In this document: positions 32,522 through 43,600 of the stretch, piece after piece
How positions within the stretch are numbered: position 1 is the first letter of the stretch
Layout of the letters: each line of letters begins with the position of its first letter
The notes under the pieces: model-generated
Database searches by the model: none
Seen by the model: only the letters and a program-made list of their open reading frames with translations
What the model was told of the DNA's origin: nothing
Program-made: the position numbers and the translations under genes
NCBI GenBank assembly: GCA_944472135.2
Contig: OX235262.1
Location: forward strand, 62,902,440 to 62,966,439
Length of the DNA stretch: 64,000 nt
From: Trichobilharzia regenti
Taxonomy: Eukaryota; Platyhelminthes; Trematoda; Strigeidida; Schistosomatidae
Direction: 5' to 3'

Positions 32522-32851
32522 TGTCATGTAGTTGAAGATTGAACGATCAATTCTTGGCTGTTTGCTTAAAATCAACTTCCCCAATTTTCGCGGGGGCATC
32601 AATACGACAGTCATCGTCTCATCGGTCGCTGTTCAGAAAGAAGAGTGAAACATCGTCAGAAGTAATCTTATGATTTATTATTGTAATATTTGTTTTCAGA
32701 CCTTAGTTCGTTTATTCCTTTTATATGTTGGTGTAACAATAAACAAATATCAAGCGGCAGATCGGTGTTTTGGTTTTTGCGTCCGTTATAACTAAGTGTT
32801 TCCGAAATCTTCGAAGAACAGCGTGGGCCCGAGCGTAGCGAGAGCTGGGCA
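32522..32851 (+). repeat. BEL/Pao LTR, copy B (5')
   Basis: Starts TGTCATGTAGTTGAAG and ends near GAGCTGGGCA. Its first ~115 bp match the 3' LTR at 36127 with few differences; the rest (after CGCTGTTCAG at 32636) belongs to a different LTR subfamily, that of copies C and D. Confidence 0.75.
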
Positions 32852-33021
32852 TTAACGGTTTATGAGACGTGGTTGACAGTTTCTGACGATAGAAACAGAT
32901 CTGGCGGATTCAAACAGTTGGTGAAAGTTTGGATAGTCGCCGTTCATTTTTCCTGGTGCCGGTCAAGTCCTCTTTGAACAAGCAATATCTGGAACTTTTT
33001 GGAATTGGGTCAAGTTCAACA

Positions 33022-34976
33022 ATGCCTGGGTCAAAGAAGGGACAGAGTGTCTTGGATGCAAACAGGAAAGTAAGTCATGGTGACTTGTCTGTTAATTGTA
33101 ACGATGTGTCTGATGTTAAGCATGACATGGTTGATGTTACTGTTTCGCCGTTCAGGGATAATAGGAACATCAAACTCCCTAAATTAGAACCACGGTGTTT
33201 TGATGGAAACCCGGCCGATTATTTACAATTTGTAAAGGAGTTTGAGATCATGTTGAGTGGTTTTTTATTAAATGATGAATTGAAGTTAATGTATTTGATG
33301 AGATATTGCACTGGAGATGCTGCAAGAGCTATACAGTGTTGTAAGTTTATGAAGCCAAACAGGGCTACTACGAGGCTATGAGCATATTACGTCAAAGGTT
33401 TGGAAGACCTTCGATGATTGCAGGGAAATTATTCGAGGCTGTTAAGGGTAATGGTGGTCAATTACAGGATGACTCCCAGGCACTCACTGAGTTTTTAGAT
33501 AATTTGCTAATTTACAAGAATGGAATGATTTCGATGAATCGCATGAGTGACCTCAACTCGAGTTTTATACTAGAAGTAATAGCAAGACGTCTACCTACTC
33601 GACTGCAAAGGAAGTGGGTGAAGATGAGCTCCCGTATGGAGGATGAGGGTATCGAGCCAAAGTTTGATGATATCCTGAAACTGGTAAATACTAGTGTCAA
33701 TCAATCTATGAGCAAGTTTTCCAGTCTATTAGATCTCACCCCTAGAATAGAGCAGTCTGAGGGTAAAACGCACTCATTGATGACGAATAAGCCTCAGAGA
33801 GGTGGATATCGAGAAGGCTCCATGATGTCTAGTAATGCATATAGACTTAGTGAGTGTAACAGGTTTCGTAGTACATCCTCAACAGATAAGTTACAAGATG
33901 CAAGACAAACACGGTTGTGTTTCACACGTTTGCAAGAGGTGCATACAAAGGTGAACTGTGAACCAGTGAGCAAGTTCAGTGATAAGCTAAATGTAAACTC
34001 CAGGTCTGACTCCGAATTGTGTGACGATAACGGTGTTGTGAAGAAGTCTGTAGTTGCAACTGGTAAGCCATTGTTGAATAGAGTGTCACAGAATAGAGTT
34101 GCTGCTTCAGAGTGCAGTTCTGACCCCACAAGTTTACAAGGTATTACTAGTCAGAGTGAAGTTATAAAACCTTTTATGATTTGTGAGGAGGAACCAAAAT
34201 TGTCTACTTCTGTTATTAAAGAGTTTGAAAATGATGAAGTTGACGGTAAAGTGAATATTCGTGATAATGATCATGATACTTCACAGTTGTCTTTGGTTGA
34301 TCATTATGAGATGAGGGATATGCCTACTACTGCTAAGTTAAATAAAGGTTCTGTACAACTACAACGTGAAGTAGAATTGAACGCAGATGCAGTTCCAAAA
34401 GGTGTGCATACTTGTGAGACAGTCAGTGTAATTGATCAGCGTGTAGCCCACCTATCATCAGATGATAGTGCTAAACCCGAACTAGTAGTGAAAGACAGCA
34501 GTGGTGGTAATCTTGCAGTTGGACAACTATCTGAGAGCCGAACAAGAACAGCTTCTGATCCACCACTAAGTTCATCACCTTGTGTCACTCAGTCATCGTT
34601 GGTGCTGTCATCCACAATGAAACAGATGCCCATCAACTCAAGTATCTTGTGCAATGACTATGGTAGTATCAGTTCGTTTGAAAGGACGAATATCAATGGT
34701 CAGTTTAGTGTGGATAAGCCAAGTGTAAAGGAGAGAGTTATTGTTAAATTGACTTGCACGAATAAAGGCATTTCTAGTTTCAAGTTACTATTTGAATGTT
34801 ATTATCTTTGGTGTAAATTACTCTGTTTCTATACTTGGTTGATGAGATATGTCGTGTGTTTGTTGGTCATCTATATTCTACGATACAATGACATGGGCGT
34901 GTTGCCGTTCAGATTTGAGGATATAGCTGATAGAAGGAAGTTAGCAAATGAACTCTGCGACGATTTTCCAACCTAG
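33022..34976 (+). pseudogene. BEL/Pao gag with Ser-rich and hydrophobic tail, one frameshift
   Basis: ATG at 33022 (MPGSKKGQSVLDANRK). The gag block IKLPKLEPRCFDGNPADYLQ...EFEIML continues to about 33370, where a single-base frameshift moves it into the 33378-34976 frame (LRQRFGRPS, FILEVIARRLPTRLQ). A position equivalent to the CCHC knuckle of copy E reads CFTRLQEVHTKVNC, with one Cys replaced by Arg. A long Ser/Thr/acidic stretch follows, then a hydrophobic segment (about 34790-34880, CFYTWLMRYVVCLLVIYIL) and a stop at 34976. No protease or RT lies between the two LTRs, so the element looks non-autonomous. The hydrophobic tail may come from an env-like or other 3' ORF. Confidence 0.75.
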
Positions 34977-36126
34977 GGCGTCAACCTGAGAAGGGTTGTA
35001 GGCGTACTGCTGTAAGTCCTACAATTCTTCAAAGGGTAGCGCATCAATGAGCAGTCCAATGTGCTTGGTGTATGATCTTGTACATATGTTCATATTGTAT
35101 ATACTGAATTGATATCATCTGTCATCTAGCTGTTGGTAATTCTGTTTGTGTCCGGACGACTTCCACTTGGATCATCAACCTGAGAAGGAATGTAGGCGTA
35201 CTGCTGTAAGTCCTACAGTTCTTCAAGGGTAGTTTGTCGTGTCAGAATCCACAACATTTGATGTGTTGATTGTACATATGTTTGTGTTAAATAGTTGTGT
35301 GAGTTCCAATTGATGTAATTGTTGGTTAATCTTGTTTGTGTCCGTACATTCCACAACTTACAATCGTCAACCTGAGAAGGGTTGTAGGCGTACTGGTGTA
35401 AGTCCTGCAATTCTTCAAAGGAATTTCACCAAGACATGATCGGCGAGTTTGTTTGTACTATTTGTATATACGTGTGGTGTGTCATATCAATTGGTTTTTT
35501 TGGATTCATTGTGTTTACTCGTTGTTTTCGTACCTCGTTGTTATTGCATAATTTTGTTAAAATTTTCGTCGTGATTACTTCTGAAGTTGTGTCCACTCTT
35601 CTACATCCATGAATGAATTGATTGATGTTAAGGACAGCAGATGGGTCGTATACGCCGGGGAGGCTAGGCTATTGCTGAGAATGAAATGCACACGGAGATA
35701 ATTGTTAGCTGCGGTCCCACACGCCGGGGAGAAAGAGTGTAAACGACTGAGGCTCGCATGCGTCACCGCTACTAGAACTGAGGCAGAATGAGTGACAAGC
35801 GATTGCAGTGGTAATTGGTAGTGAGTAGATACGAGGATGTGCGTAGAGTATCGTGAGGTGGTGCTATGGTCACATTGCATTCTGCAAGAGTCATTCTAGC
35901 AAGCGGCGATTGTGTTGCAAGATGTCAAGAGGAGGTCTCTGTCTGGAGGCGCAGGTCGTCATTGATGTGTGAGATTGTGCTGTGAGTATGCTTGTGGTGT
36001 GTTGGCTTTTCTGTTTGTTTTCCATTTCAGCTCTGTCCGTGTGACCCAGGTTCTCGCAATGGCATCCAAGTCGACGTGCATTGGTCGTGAAGGAAAAAAG
36101 GAATGGATCCCTTTTTTGCCGGGGAG
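34977..36126 (+). mobile_element. BEL B 3' internal region with repeated stem-loops
   Basis: Non-coding 3' part of element B. It holds three copies, spaced about 193 bp, of a block AACCTGAGAAGG...TGTAGGCGTACTGCTGTAAG...CCTAC...TTCTTC at 34990-35030, 35184-35224 and 35376-35416. Each can fold into a 13 bp stem with a conserved 15 nt loop. The region ends with GGATCCCTTTTTTGCCGGGG right before the 3' LTR. The same blocks recur at 61059 and 61252. Confidence 0.7.
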
Positions 36127-36463
36127 TGTAAATGTAGTTGCAGATTGAACGATCAATTCTTGGTTGTTTGCTCAAAATCAACTTCCCCAATTTTCGCGGG
36201 GGCATCAATACGACAGTCATCGTCTCATCGGTCGCTGTTCAGTGGAAGATAGAAAGCTATCGGAAATATTATCGTGATTTATTGTTATAATATTTATTCA
36301 TAGAACTTGTGTATGTAACCTTATTGTTGGTTACATATTGGCGCAAGAATAAAGGATTCTCGAGTCGCCAATCTGTGTTCTGGTTTTTCGCGTTGGTTAT
36401 TACAAATTGTTTCTGAAAGTCTTCCACGGAGAGCGTGAGGTCCAGCGTAGTAAGACCTGGACA
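36127..36463 (+). repeat. BEL/Pao LTR, copy B (3')
   Basis: Starts TGTAAATGTAGTTGCAG and ends near ACCTGGACA. After position 36242 it matches the LTR of copy E (54208-53868) rather than its own 5' LTR; before that it matches the 5' LTR of B. It contains AATAAA near 36350. Confidence 0.75.
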
Positions 36464-36489
36464 TTAGCATTTTCTGATAGTTGCCTGAC

Positions 36490-37196
36490 AACATCAATCT
36501 TGAAGTAAGCATTCGAAGAATAGCCAAGCCCAACTCAGACGTATATCTCGGTATCAGATGCTATAGTAACTTAACGTTCTCTGAACAGACTGATCATGCT
36601 AGACGTAAATCACGAAGGCTCTTTTGATACTGATAGGATCCCACTCACTTTGTTATTGACTGTTAATCTCGCATAAATGGTATATCATCATTCCCGCGCA
36701 CTTTGTTATTGACTATTATAAATAAAAATAAATAGATAAAATATTACGATCAATTATTTCAAATGCTGTTAACTGTCTATATTGTTGTAAAAATGTATAA
36801 ATACCATAAGTTTCTTTTTCGTAGTTGTTGTACTACAATACATAGTCACAGGCCAGCCTTTGTCTTTTGATATTTGCGTGGTTCACTGAATCGGAAAGTA
36901 TCACAAGCAGGTAGACGTTTTAGTCAAGCGCAGACAGAACAAGGCGACAACGTCCTCATGTAATACCCTAGCGTTATAACAGATACATAACTCGCAATTT
37001 TGTCTGTTGTAACACTAGGGTTTTATTATAGAAATCATGTGTCCGACCTGTTTTAGAATACTTCCTGCTTATTCTTAGCGACTGAGACAGAATGCGGAGC
37101 TTAAATTAGAGAAAGCGCAACGGCGATTTACCTTAAAAAATCTTGGTTTTGAATGTAGTCTTGACTATGCTGAGCATTGCTACAGACTGAGTTTAG
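36490..37196 (+). mobile_element. CR1-type LINE C-terminal fragment
   Basis: Two pieces of one RT C-terminus: KPNSDVYLGIRCYSNLTFSE and RRKSRRLF (about 36525-36630), then CVRPVLEY (about 37036) and KLEKAQRRFTLKNLGFECSL (37100-37165). They align with LGLRYSSDLTFSEQ, RKSRMLLG, CVRPLLEYCPF and the QRYFTSKLLGYD region of the intact LINE-2 ORF2. A solo LTR interrupts the fragment. The right end abuts the TAA repeat at the 3' end of LINE-1. Confidence 0.65.
36631..36981. mobile_element. Solo LTR, 351 bp, with 5 bp TSD GATAC
   Basis: TGATAGGATCC...GCGTTATAACA is bounded by GATAC at 36626-36630 and 36982-36986. TG...CA ends plus a 5 bp TSD inside a CR1 coding remnant fit a solo LTR of a Gypsy-type element. 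The inner sequence contains two TTTGTTATTGACT repeats. It has no similarity by eye to the BEL LTRs. Family unknown. Confidence 0.6.
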
Positions 37197-37243
37197 AATA
37201 ATAATAATAATAATAATAATAATTTTTATTTCTGTAACAGAAA
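37197..37243 (-). other. LINE-1 3' terminal hairpin and TTA tail
   Basis: The + strand shows (TAA)9-10 followed by TTTCTG-TAA-CAGAAA. On the element strand this is a hairpin just before the (TTA)n tail, a plausible RT recognition structure. LINE-2 has a TTCCTG...CAGGAA hairpin at the same place. Confidence 0.5.
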
Positions 37244-38538
37244 CCAGCCATTTTTACAGGCATGAACATATGTACATTTATGAAAACTTATAGAATATAT
37301 AATATGATTTGTTAATTTAGAAATAAGTTGAATACTGGTAAATGTGAGAGAAACATTTAAAATGAAGTGTACAAATAAGGAAATAGATATAGCGTCAAAT
37401 CTAAACTCTGATTGAAAAAAAAATACATGTCAATTTCACGCGGGAACCATAAATGGTTGCGTTAGTTGAGGAAGGTAAGTGGCATTTCTGCACAGGTGCT
37501 GACGTATTACATAAAAGATGCAGAATAAACAATAACTATCAGTAAATCATTCAGAAAGAGTTTTAAAGTCTATTAAACTTTAAATTTACCCGTAAGTACA
37601 TCATATTTGTGACATTTCCAGTTGTTTATGAGACCCACTTTGAACTTGTCAGCAGATTTTATAATACCGATGATCCCGTTATTCACCAGATGAGCTAGCA
37701 ATATCACGAATAAGTAGAGAAAGCAGTATGTTTGAAAAGAGAAGAAGACACAAGAAAACCAGCAGACAGGTGCAGATCTGCACCTTCAGTATTTAAAAGG
37801 TGTTAATAACTCGAAATATATAACAGGCATGGGGTTCATCGTTTTTTAAAAAAAAAATTCAGGAAATATTATTTTCCCGATATTTAACAGTCTTTTCTGC
37901 GAACAATTAGTTTAAAGTGAAAGACAGGTGATAATCTCACCTACTTACGAGGTTTAAAAGGAGTAAAACACAGAAGTCAGAGTGCGTGAGCTATGTAAAA
38001 GAAAAGCGAGGGCCTAGTAATGTATGTTTTTCTGAAGTATACAGTTCGGTGTCCTTCTGAAGTAGCGGACTCATACCATTTACTTTCATTCGGGAGTTTG
38101 CGTCTAAACTTCGGCTCTAGGCAATTTTCAACTAATATTTCTTTTTTCATTATTTTTTTTTATTTTTTTTTTTTTTAGTTTTTATTTATTCTCATTTTGA
38201 AGAAGCCATCCGAACTCAGGAGCCATAGCAATAGAGTGCTGTCCCACAGATAAGGGTGGTTCACATATGTCCCCACCATCATATCCGCTGACTAGCAGTC
38301 ACCACCCTCCCACCTTTTTTGTGCAAGGCCCTGTCGGAATGCTTCATTTTTTTTTAAATTATTTTTTTTTTAAATTTCTGTTGCAAAATGCCACAAACTT
38401 TTTCTTTGTCCAACTATTTATTCGTCGACTTACTCAAGCTTATGGTATGAATGACTACTTTCAGAAGAACATCATGTATGTTTCATCTTTTACAGCATTT
38501 TGAAGACGAAAAATGTAAGACAGAAGGGCTATCTGAGA

Positions 38539-40345
38539 CTTCATTTTAGATATAAACAAATGTAGTTTAGAAAATCAGGGAATAATCGTGCAGCATTGAG
38601 CAAATAAGCAGTGGTAAGTTATAATATGTTGTTCTAGAAAATTTGAACATACAGGATTATAGTAATAGAATAGTAAGATAAGATTCATTTTAGATATAAA
38701 CAAATGTAGTTTAGAAAATCAGGGAGTAATCGTGCAGCATTGAGCAAATAAGCAGTGGTAAGTTATAATATGTTGTTCTAGAAAATTTGAACATACAGGA
38801 TTATAGTAATAGAATAGTAAGATAAGATTCATTTTAGATATAAACAAATGTAGTTTAGAAAATCAGGGAGTAATCGTGCAGCATTGAGCAAATAAGCAGT
38901 GGTAAGTTATAATATGTTGTTCTAGAAAATTTGAACATACAGGATTATAGTAATAGAATAGTAAGATAAGATTCATTTTAGATATAAACAAATGTAGTTT
39001 AGAAAATCAGGGAATAATCGTGCAGCATTGAGCAAATAAGCAGTGGTAAGTTATAATATGTTGTTCTAGAAAATTTGAACATACAGGATTATAGTAATAG
39101 AATAGTAAGATAAGATTCATTTTAGATATAAACAAATGTAGTTTAGAAAATCAGGGAGTAATCGTGCAGCATTGAGCAAATAAGCAGTGGTAAGTTATAA
39201 TATGTTGTTCTAGAAAATTTGAACATACAGGATTATAGTAATAGAATAGTAAGATAAGATTCATTTTAGATATAAACAAATGTAGTTTAGAAAATCAGGG
39301 AGTAATCGTGCAGCATTGAGCAAATAAGCAGTGGTAAGTTATAATATGTTGTTCTAGAAAATTTGAACATACAGGATTATAGTAATAGAATAGTAAGATA
39401 AGATTCATTTTAGATATAAACAAATGTAGTTTAGAAAATCAGGGAGTAATCGTGCAGCATTGAGCAAATAAGCAGTGGTAAGTTATAATATGTTGTTCTA
39501 GAAAATTTGAACATACAGGATTATAGTAATAGAATAGTAAGATAAGATTCATTTTAGATATAAACAAATGTAGTTTAGAAAATCAGGGAGTAATCGTGCA
39601 GCATTGAGCAAATAAGCAGTGGTAAGTTATAATATGTTGTTCTAGAAAATTTGAACATACAGGATTATAGTAATAGAATAGTAAGATAAGATTCATTTTA
39701 GATATAAACAAATGTAGTTTAGAAAATCAGGGAATAATCGTGCAGCATTGAGCAAATAAGCAGTGGTAAGTTATAATATGTTGTTCTAGAAAATTTGAAC
39801 ATACAGGATTATAGTAATAGAATAGTAAGATAAGATTCATTTTAGATATAAACAAATGTAGTTTAGAAAATCAGGGAGTAATCGTGCAGCATTGAGCAAA
39901 TAAGCAGTGGTAAGTTATAATATGTTGTTCTAGAAAATTTGAACATACAGGATTATAGTAATAGAATAGTCATTGAGCAAATAAGCAGTGTAAGTTATAA
40001 TATGTTGTTCTAGAAAATTTGAACATACAGGATTATAGTAATAGAATAGTAAGATAAGATTCATTTTAGATATAAACAAATGTAGTTTAGAAAATCAGGG
40101 AGTAATCGTGCAGCATTGAGCAAATAAGCAGTGGTAAGTTATAATATGTTGTTCTAGAAAATTTGAACATACAGGATTATAGTAATAGAATAGTAAGATA
40201 AGATTCATTTTAGATATAAACAAATGTAGTTTAGAAAATCAGGGAGTAATCGTGCAGCATTGAGCAAATAAGCAGTGATAAGTTATAATATGTTGTTCAA
40301 GAAAAGTTGAACAGAGAAGATTATAGTTATAGAATAATAGGATAA
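38539..40345. repeat. 144 bp minisatellite, about 12.5 units
   Basis: Period 144 bp (for example AAGATAAGATTCATTTTAGA at 38675 and 38819). The units are nearly identical; one position alternates between GGGAATAATCG and GGGAGTAATCG, and one unit near 39970 is shortened. The last unit (about 40275-40345) is diverged. On + each unit carries CAGTGGTAAGTT and TTGTTCTAG. It lies within the apparent 3' UTR of LINE-1. Confidence 0.95.
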
Positions 40346-40666
40346 GAAAATTCACCGTTTATTTGAATATTTAGACAACTACCATTTTGGCCTTAATTTG
40401 CGTAGAGCTAGACGTATAGCACTAGGCAGGCTCTGGAGATATTTTAATACCAGTCGTCTTCAGTTGATTTGCATCTGGAATTTGAGATTGAACCTTAGCA
40501 TACTGAAATACTCATAATACAATATTATCAGGGATATATGCAAAAATATTTGAAGGAAATAAAAAAAAATTTAAAATTTAAGGCTGATTAAGAATAGGTG
40601 TCTAGGGTTGTGAAAGCAATCATAGTGAAAGTGACTGTCAAACATAGGGTTTACAGATTTCAGGAG

Positions 40667-43600
40667 CTAACAGTGAGGATCAGAGGAGTGCCGTATTAGA
40701 TCTCTAATTTTTAGTTTGTCACATACCCCTTCTAACCCGTTGTTAATGAAATATTTGTTCAGCAAAGATGAGAAAGTTTTTGGGGTAGGACTGTCTCTAA
40801 TTTCAGTTGGAAGACGGTTCCAAATGCAACGGTATCTCACAGTGAAAGAGTTTGATCTGTATTTTGTATGACAGCGGGGAACTTTAAAAGAAGAAGATTT
40901 ATTTCTCAGGTTATATTTCTTAGGTGAACTGAAAGTAAAGTCATTGTGGGGGAAATATATAAGCCCTTTGGCAATCCTAAATGTAATTTTTAGGTTGAAC
41001 TTCAGTCGTCTAACCCATAAGGGTTCCAAGTCGAATAGATTACATCTGTCATAGTAAGAGATGCAAAGATTTTCACCTACTAGACGTTTAGTAAACGCCC
41101 TTTGTAGACTTTCTAATTTGCATCTGTCTTTTACGGAGACACTGTCCATGATAGGGGGACAAAATTCAAGTAAGGGCCTTACGCACAACTTGTACAGCAT
41201 TATTTTGGATTCACTGGTCTTAAAGTTTCGGAATAAAAATCCAAAGAGCCTTTTGACCTTTGATACTTGTAATTTAACGTATTCAGTCAGGCTAAATTCT
41301 GGAGTGTATTTCAGACCCAAGTCTGTTGTAAGCGGCAGACGAGGAATATGTTTGTTGTGTAGGGAGATGGAAAGTTCAGATGAAATGCTTTTGGAGCATA
41401 GCACACCACATTTTTCAACGTTAAACTTCATTTTCCATGTGTTACACCATAATTGGACGCTCTCAATATCATCTTGAATCCTACTAAATACACATGACAC
41501 TTCATTTCTGAGTGAGTGATACACTATTTTGATGTCATCGGCGAATAGGAAAGGTCTGCCATGTTTAATAACGTCGCAAATGTCATTGAAATATAACAGG
41601 AATAGCAGTGGACCTAGGACACTACCTTGTATAACTCCACTTGTTATCCGAACGGGGTTGGATGTGTGGGAACCTAACCTGACCATTTGCATCCGGTTGC
41701 TTAGAAACGAACTGAGCCAGCTTAACAATGAACCTTGTATCCCATAGGACTGGACTTTTGATATTAACAGTCGGTGGCTTACAGTGTCAAAGGCTTTACT
41801 AAGATCTAAGTATACGATAACTGTGATCATACTGGAATCTTTAAGTTGTGAGATGTGGTCGAAAAATTGTAAGTGGCATGTCGTACAAGAACGTGACTTC
41901 ATGAAACCGTGTTGATAAGGAGTGATAAGTTTCTCTTGAGAGAGGAAGTCAAAAATGGCACTTTTCACGATCTTTTCCAGAACCCTTGAAATAACAGAAG
42001 TTAGGTTAATGGGTCTGTAACTCATGACACTTGAACGGGAGCCTGACTTATACCTAGGGGTAATGTGCGTGGTTTTCCATGCATCTGGATATGTTCCAGT
42101 TGATAGAGAGGTAGAGAACAATTTAAGAAGGAGAATAGGAATGTCTTCACCACCGTATTTTAAAAAAGTTGAGGGAATCATATCAGGACCTGGGTTGTTT
42201 GAACTTTTAAGAGAAGTGATTGCTTTCTTAATATTATCTAAAGAAAAGCTGATAATTTCTAAGGTTTTTTGTGAACGTACAGGGAATAGAGGTTGTGGCA
42301 ACGTATTATCATCATAGGTATATGACTGTGAGAAATGGGAGTTTAGAAGCTCACAAATTATTTTAGAGTCACTAGTGGTTTCGCCATTTTCTAAAATGAA
42401 TTGTATATCCGTTTTACGGGAGTTTAGCCTTTTGCGATAAAGCCTACAGATTGCAGTGTATTTAGAGCTATCTTTAAGAGCTGCATGTTCTTGTCTGAGT
42501 AGGGCTTTGTCGTTATTTTCTTTCAAAGCTAGATAAATGTTCTGTATATTTAGAAGGCATGAGAAGTCGTTTTCTCTGTGGTACTGTCGGTACAGCTTTC
42601 GCAGCTTAGCCTTTACTTTTATAGGAATGAAATTCTTTATGTTTTCTCTTGGGTTTTCTTTACATTTAGGAACGAGATTATCAAAGCAAATAGATACATT
42701 CTGGTAAAAGGCTAGTAGGACAGTGTCTAGGTTGCTATTAGAAAAGAAAAGATCCCAGTCTAAGCTTCTAATGAAGGAGTTAGATACGTCCCACCTAGCT
42801 TTTCCGAAGCACATGAATGTCTTGCGCAGGGTAGAGCGTTTTGATGAGTGAAGCTTGGTATCAAGGGCGCAGATTACTGTGTTGTGGTCACTACCAGGGA
42901 ATGGTCGGCTGATGTCTATGGTAGATAAGGCGATGTCTTTCAAGAAAACCAAGTCCAGTATATTTTGGTTTCGGGTGGGCCTTAGAATACTTTGTGTCCA
43001 CCCACATAAATCAACTGCATCTAAGAATTTGCTGTAGCGGGGAGGAGCACTGATGGGCTCCCATGAAACTTCTGGCATATTGAAATCACCTCCAATCACT
43101 TTATAAGTAAAGTTCAATTTCGAAGTGTAATGGAAGGCTGCAGTTATCTGGCTTAGCAGTTCACTGTCGTGGTTGGGTGGGCGATAAATGCAACCTAATA
43201 ATAGGGTTTGCTGTTTATTTATGTAGAGTGTCACCCATAATGTATCACATATATCCAGGTTGGGGTCATCATAGTGCACAGCTCTGCAGTCAGATTTAAC
43301 ATAGATAATGCATCCTCCACCCCTCCCAACTGATCTGTTCTTCCTGAAAAATGAGTAACCTTCGCAGTGAAAGAAATCATCATTTATTTCACTTGTGCAC
43401 CAAGCTTCAGTGATCATTAGTGCTGTAGGTTGGCTAATCAGTAGTAGGGATTGGACGTACGCCATTTTGTTTACAGCTGACCTGGCATTAATAAGGACTA
43501 TGTTAGGATTAACCGAGTCATATCTTAAGATTTTAGCCATGTCTTGAAGTAGCTGGTGATGAGATTCAATCATAGTGTCCTCAGACGACAATGAAATATC

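Noticed and set aside
35575..36220. Minus-strand ORFs of 65-109 codons in the BEL B 3' region
   Set aside because: They lie antisense to the LTR element, share no motif with known proteins and span the LTR border.
38539..40345. CRISPR or repeated exon array in the 144 bp repeats
   Set aside because: Whole units repeat without spacers. GTAAGT and CTAG motifs occur once per unit but without convincing pyrimidine tracts or open frames.
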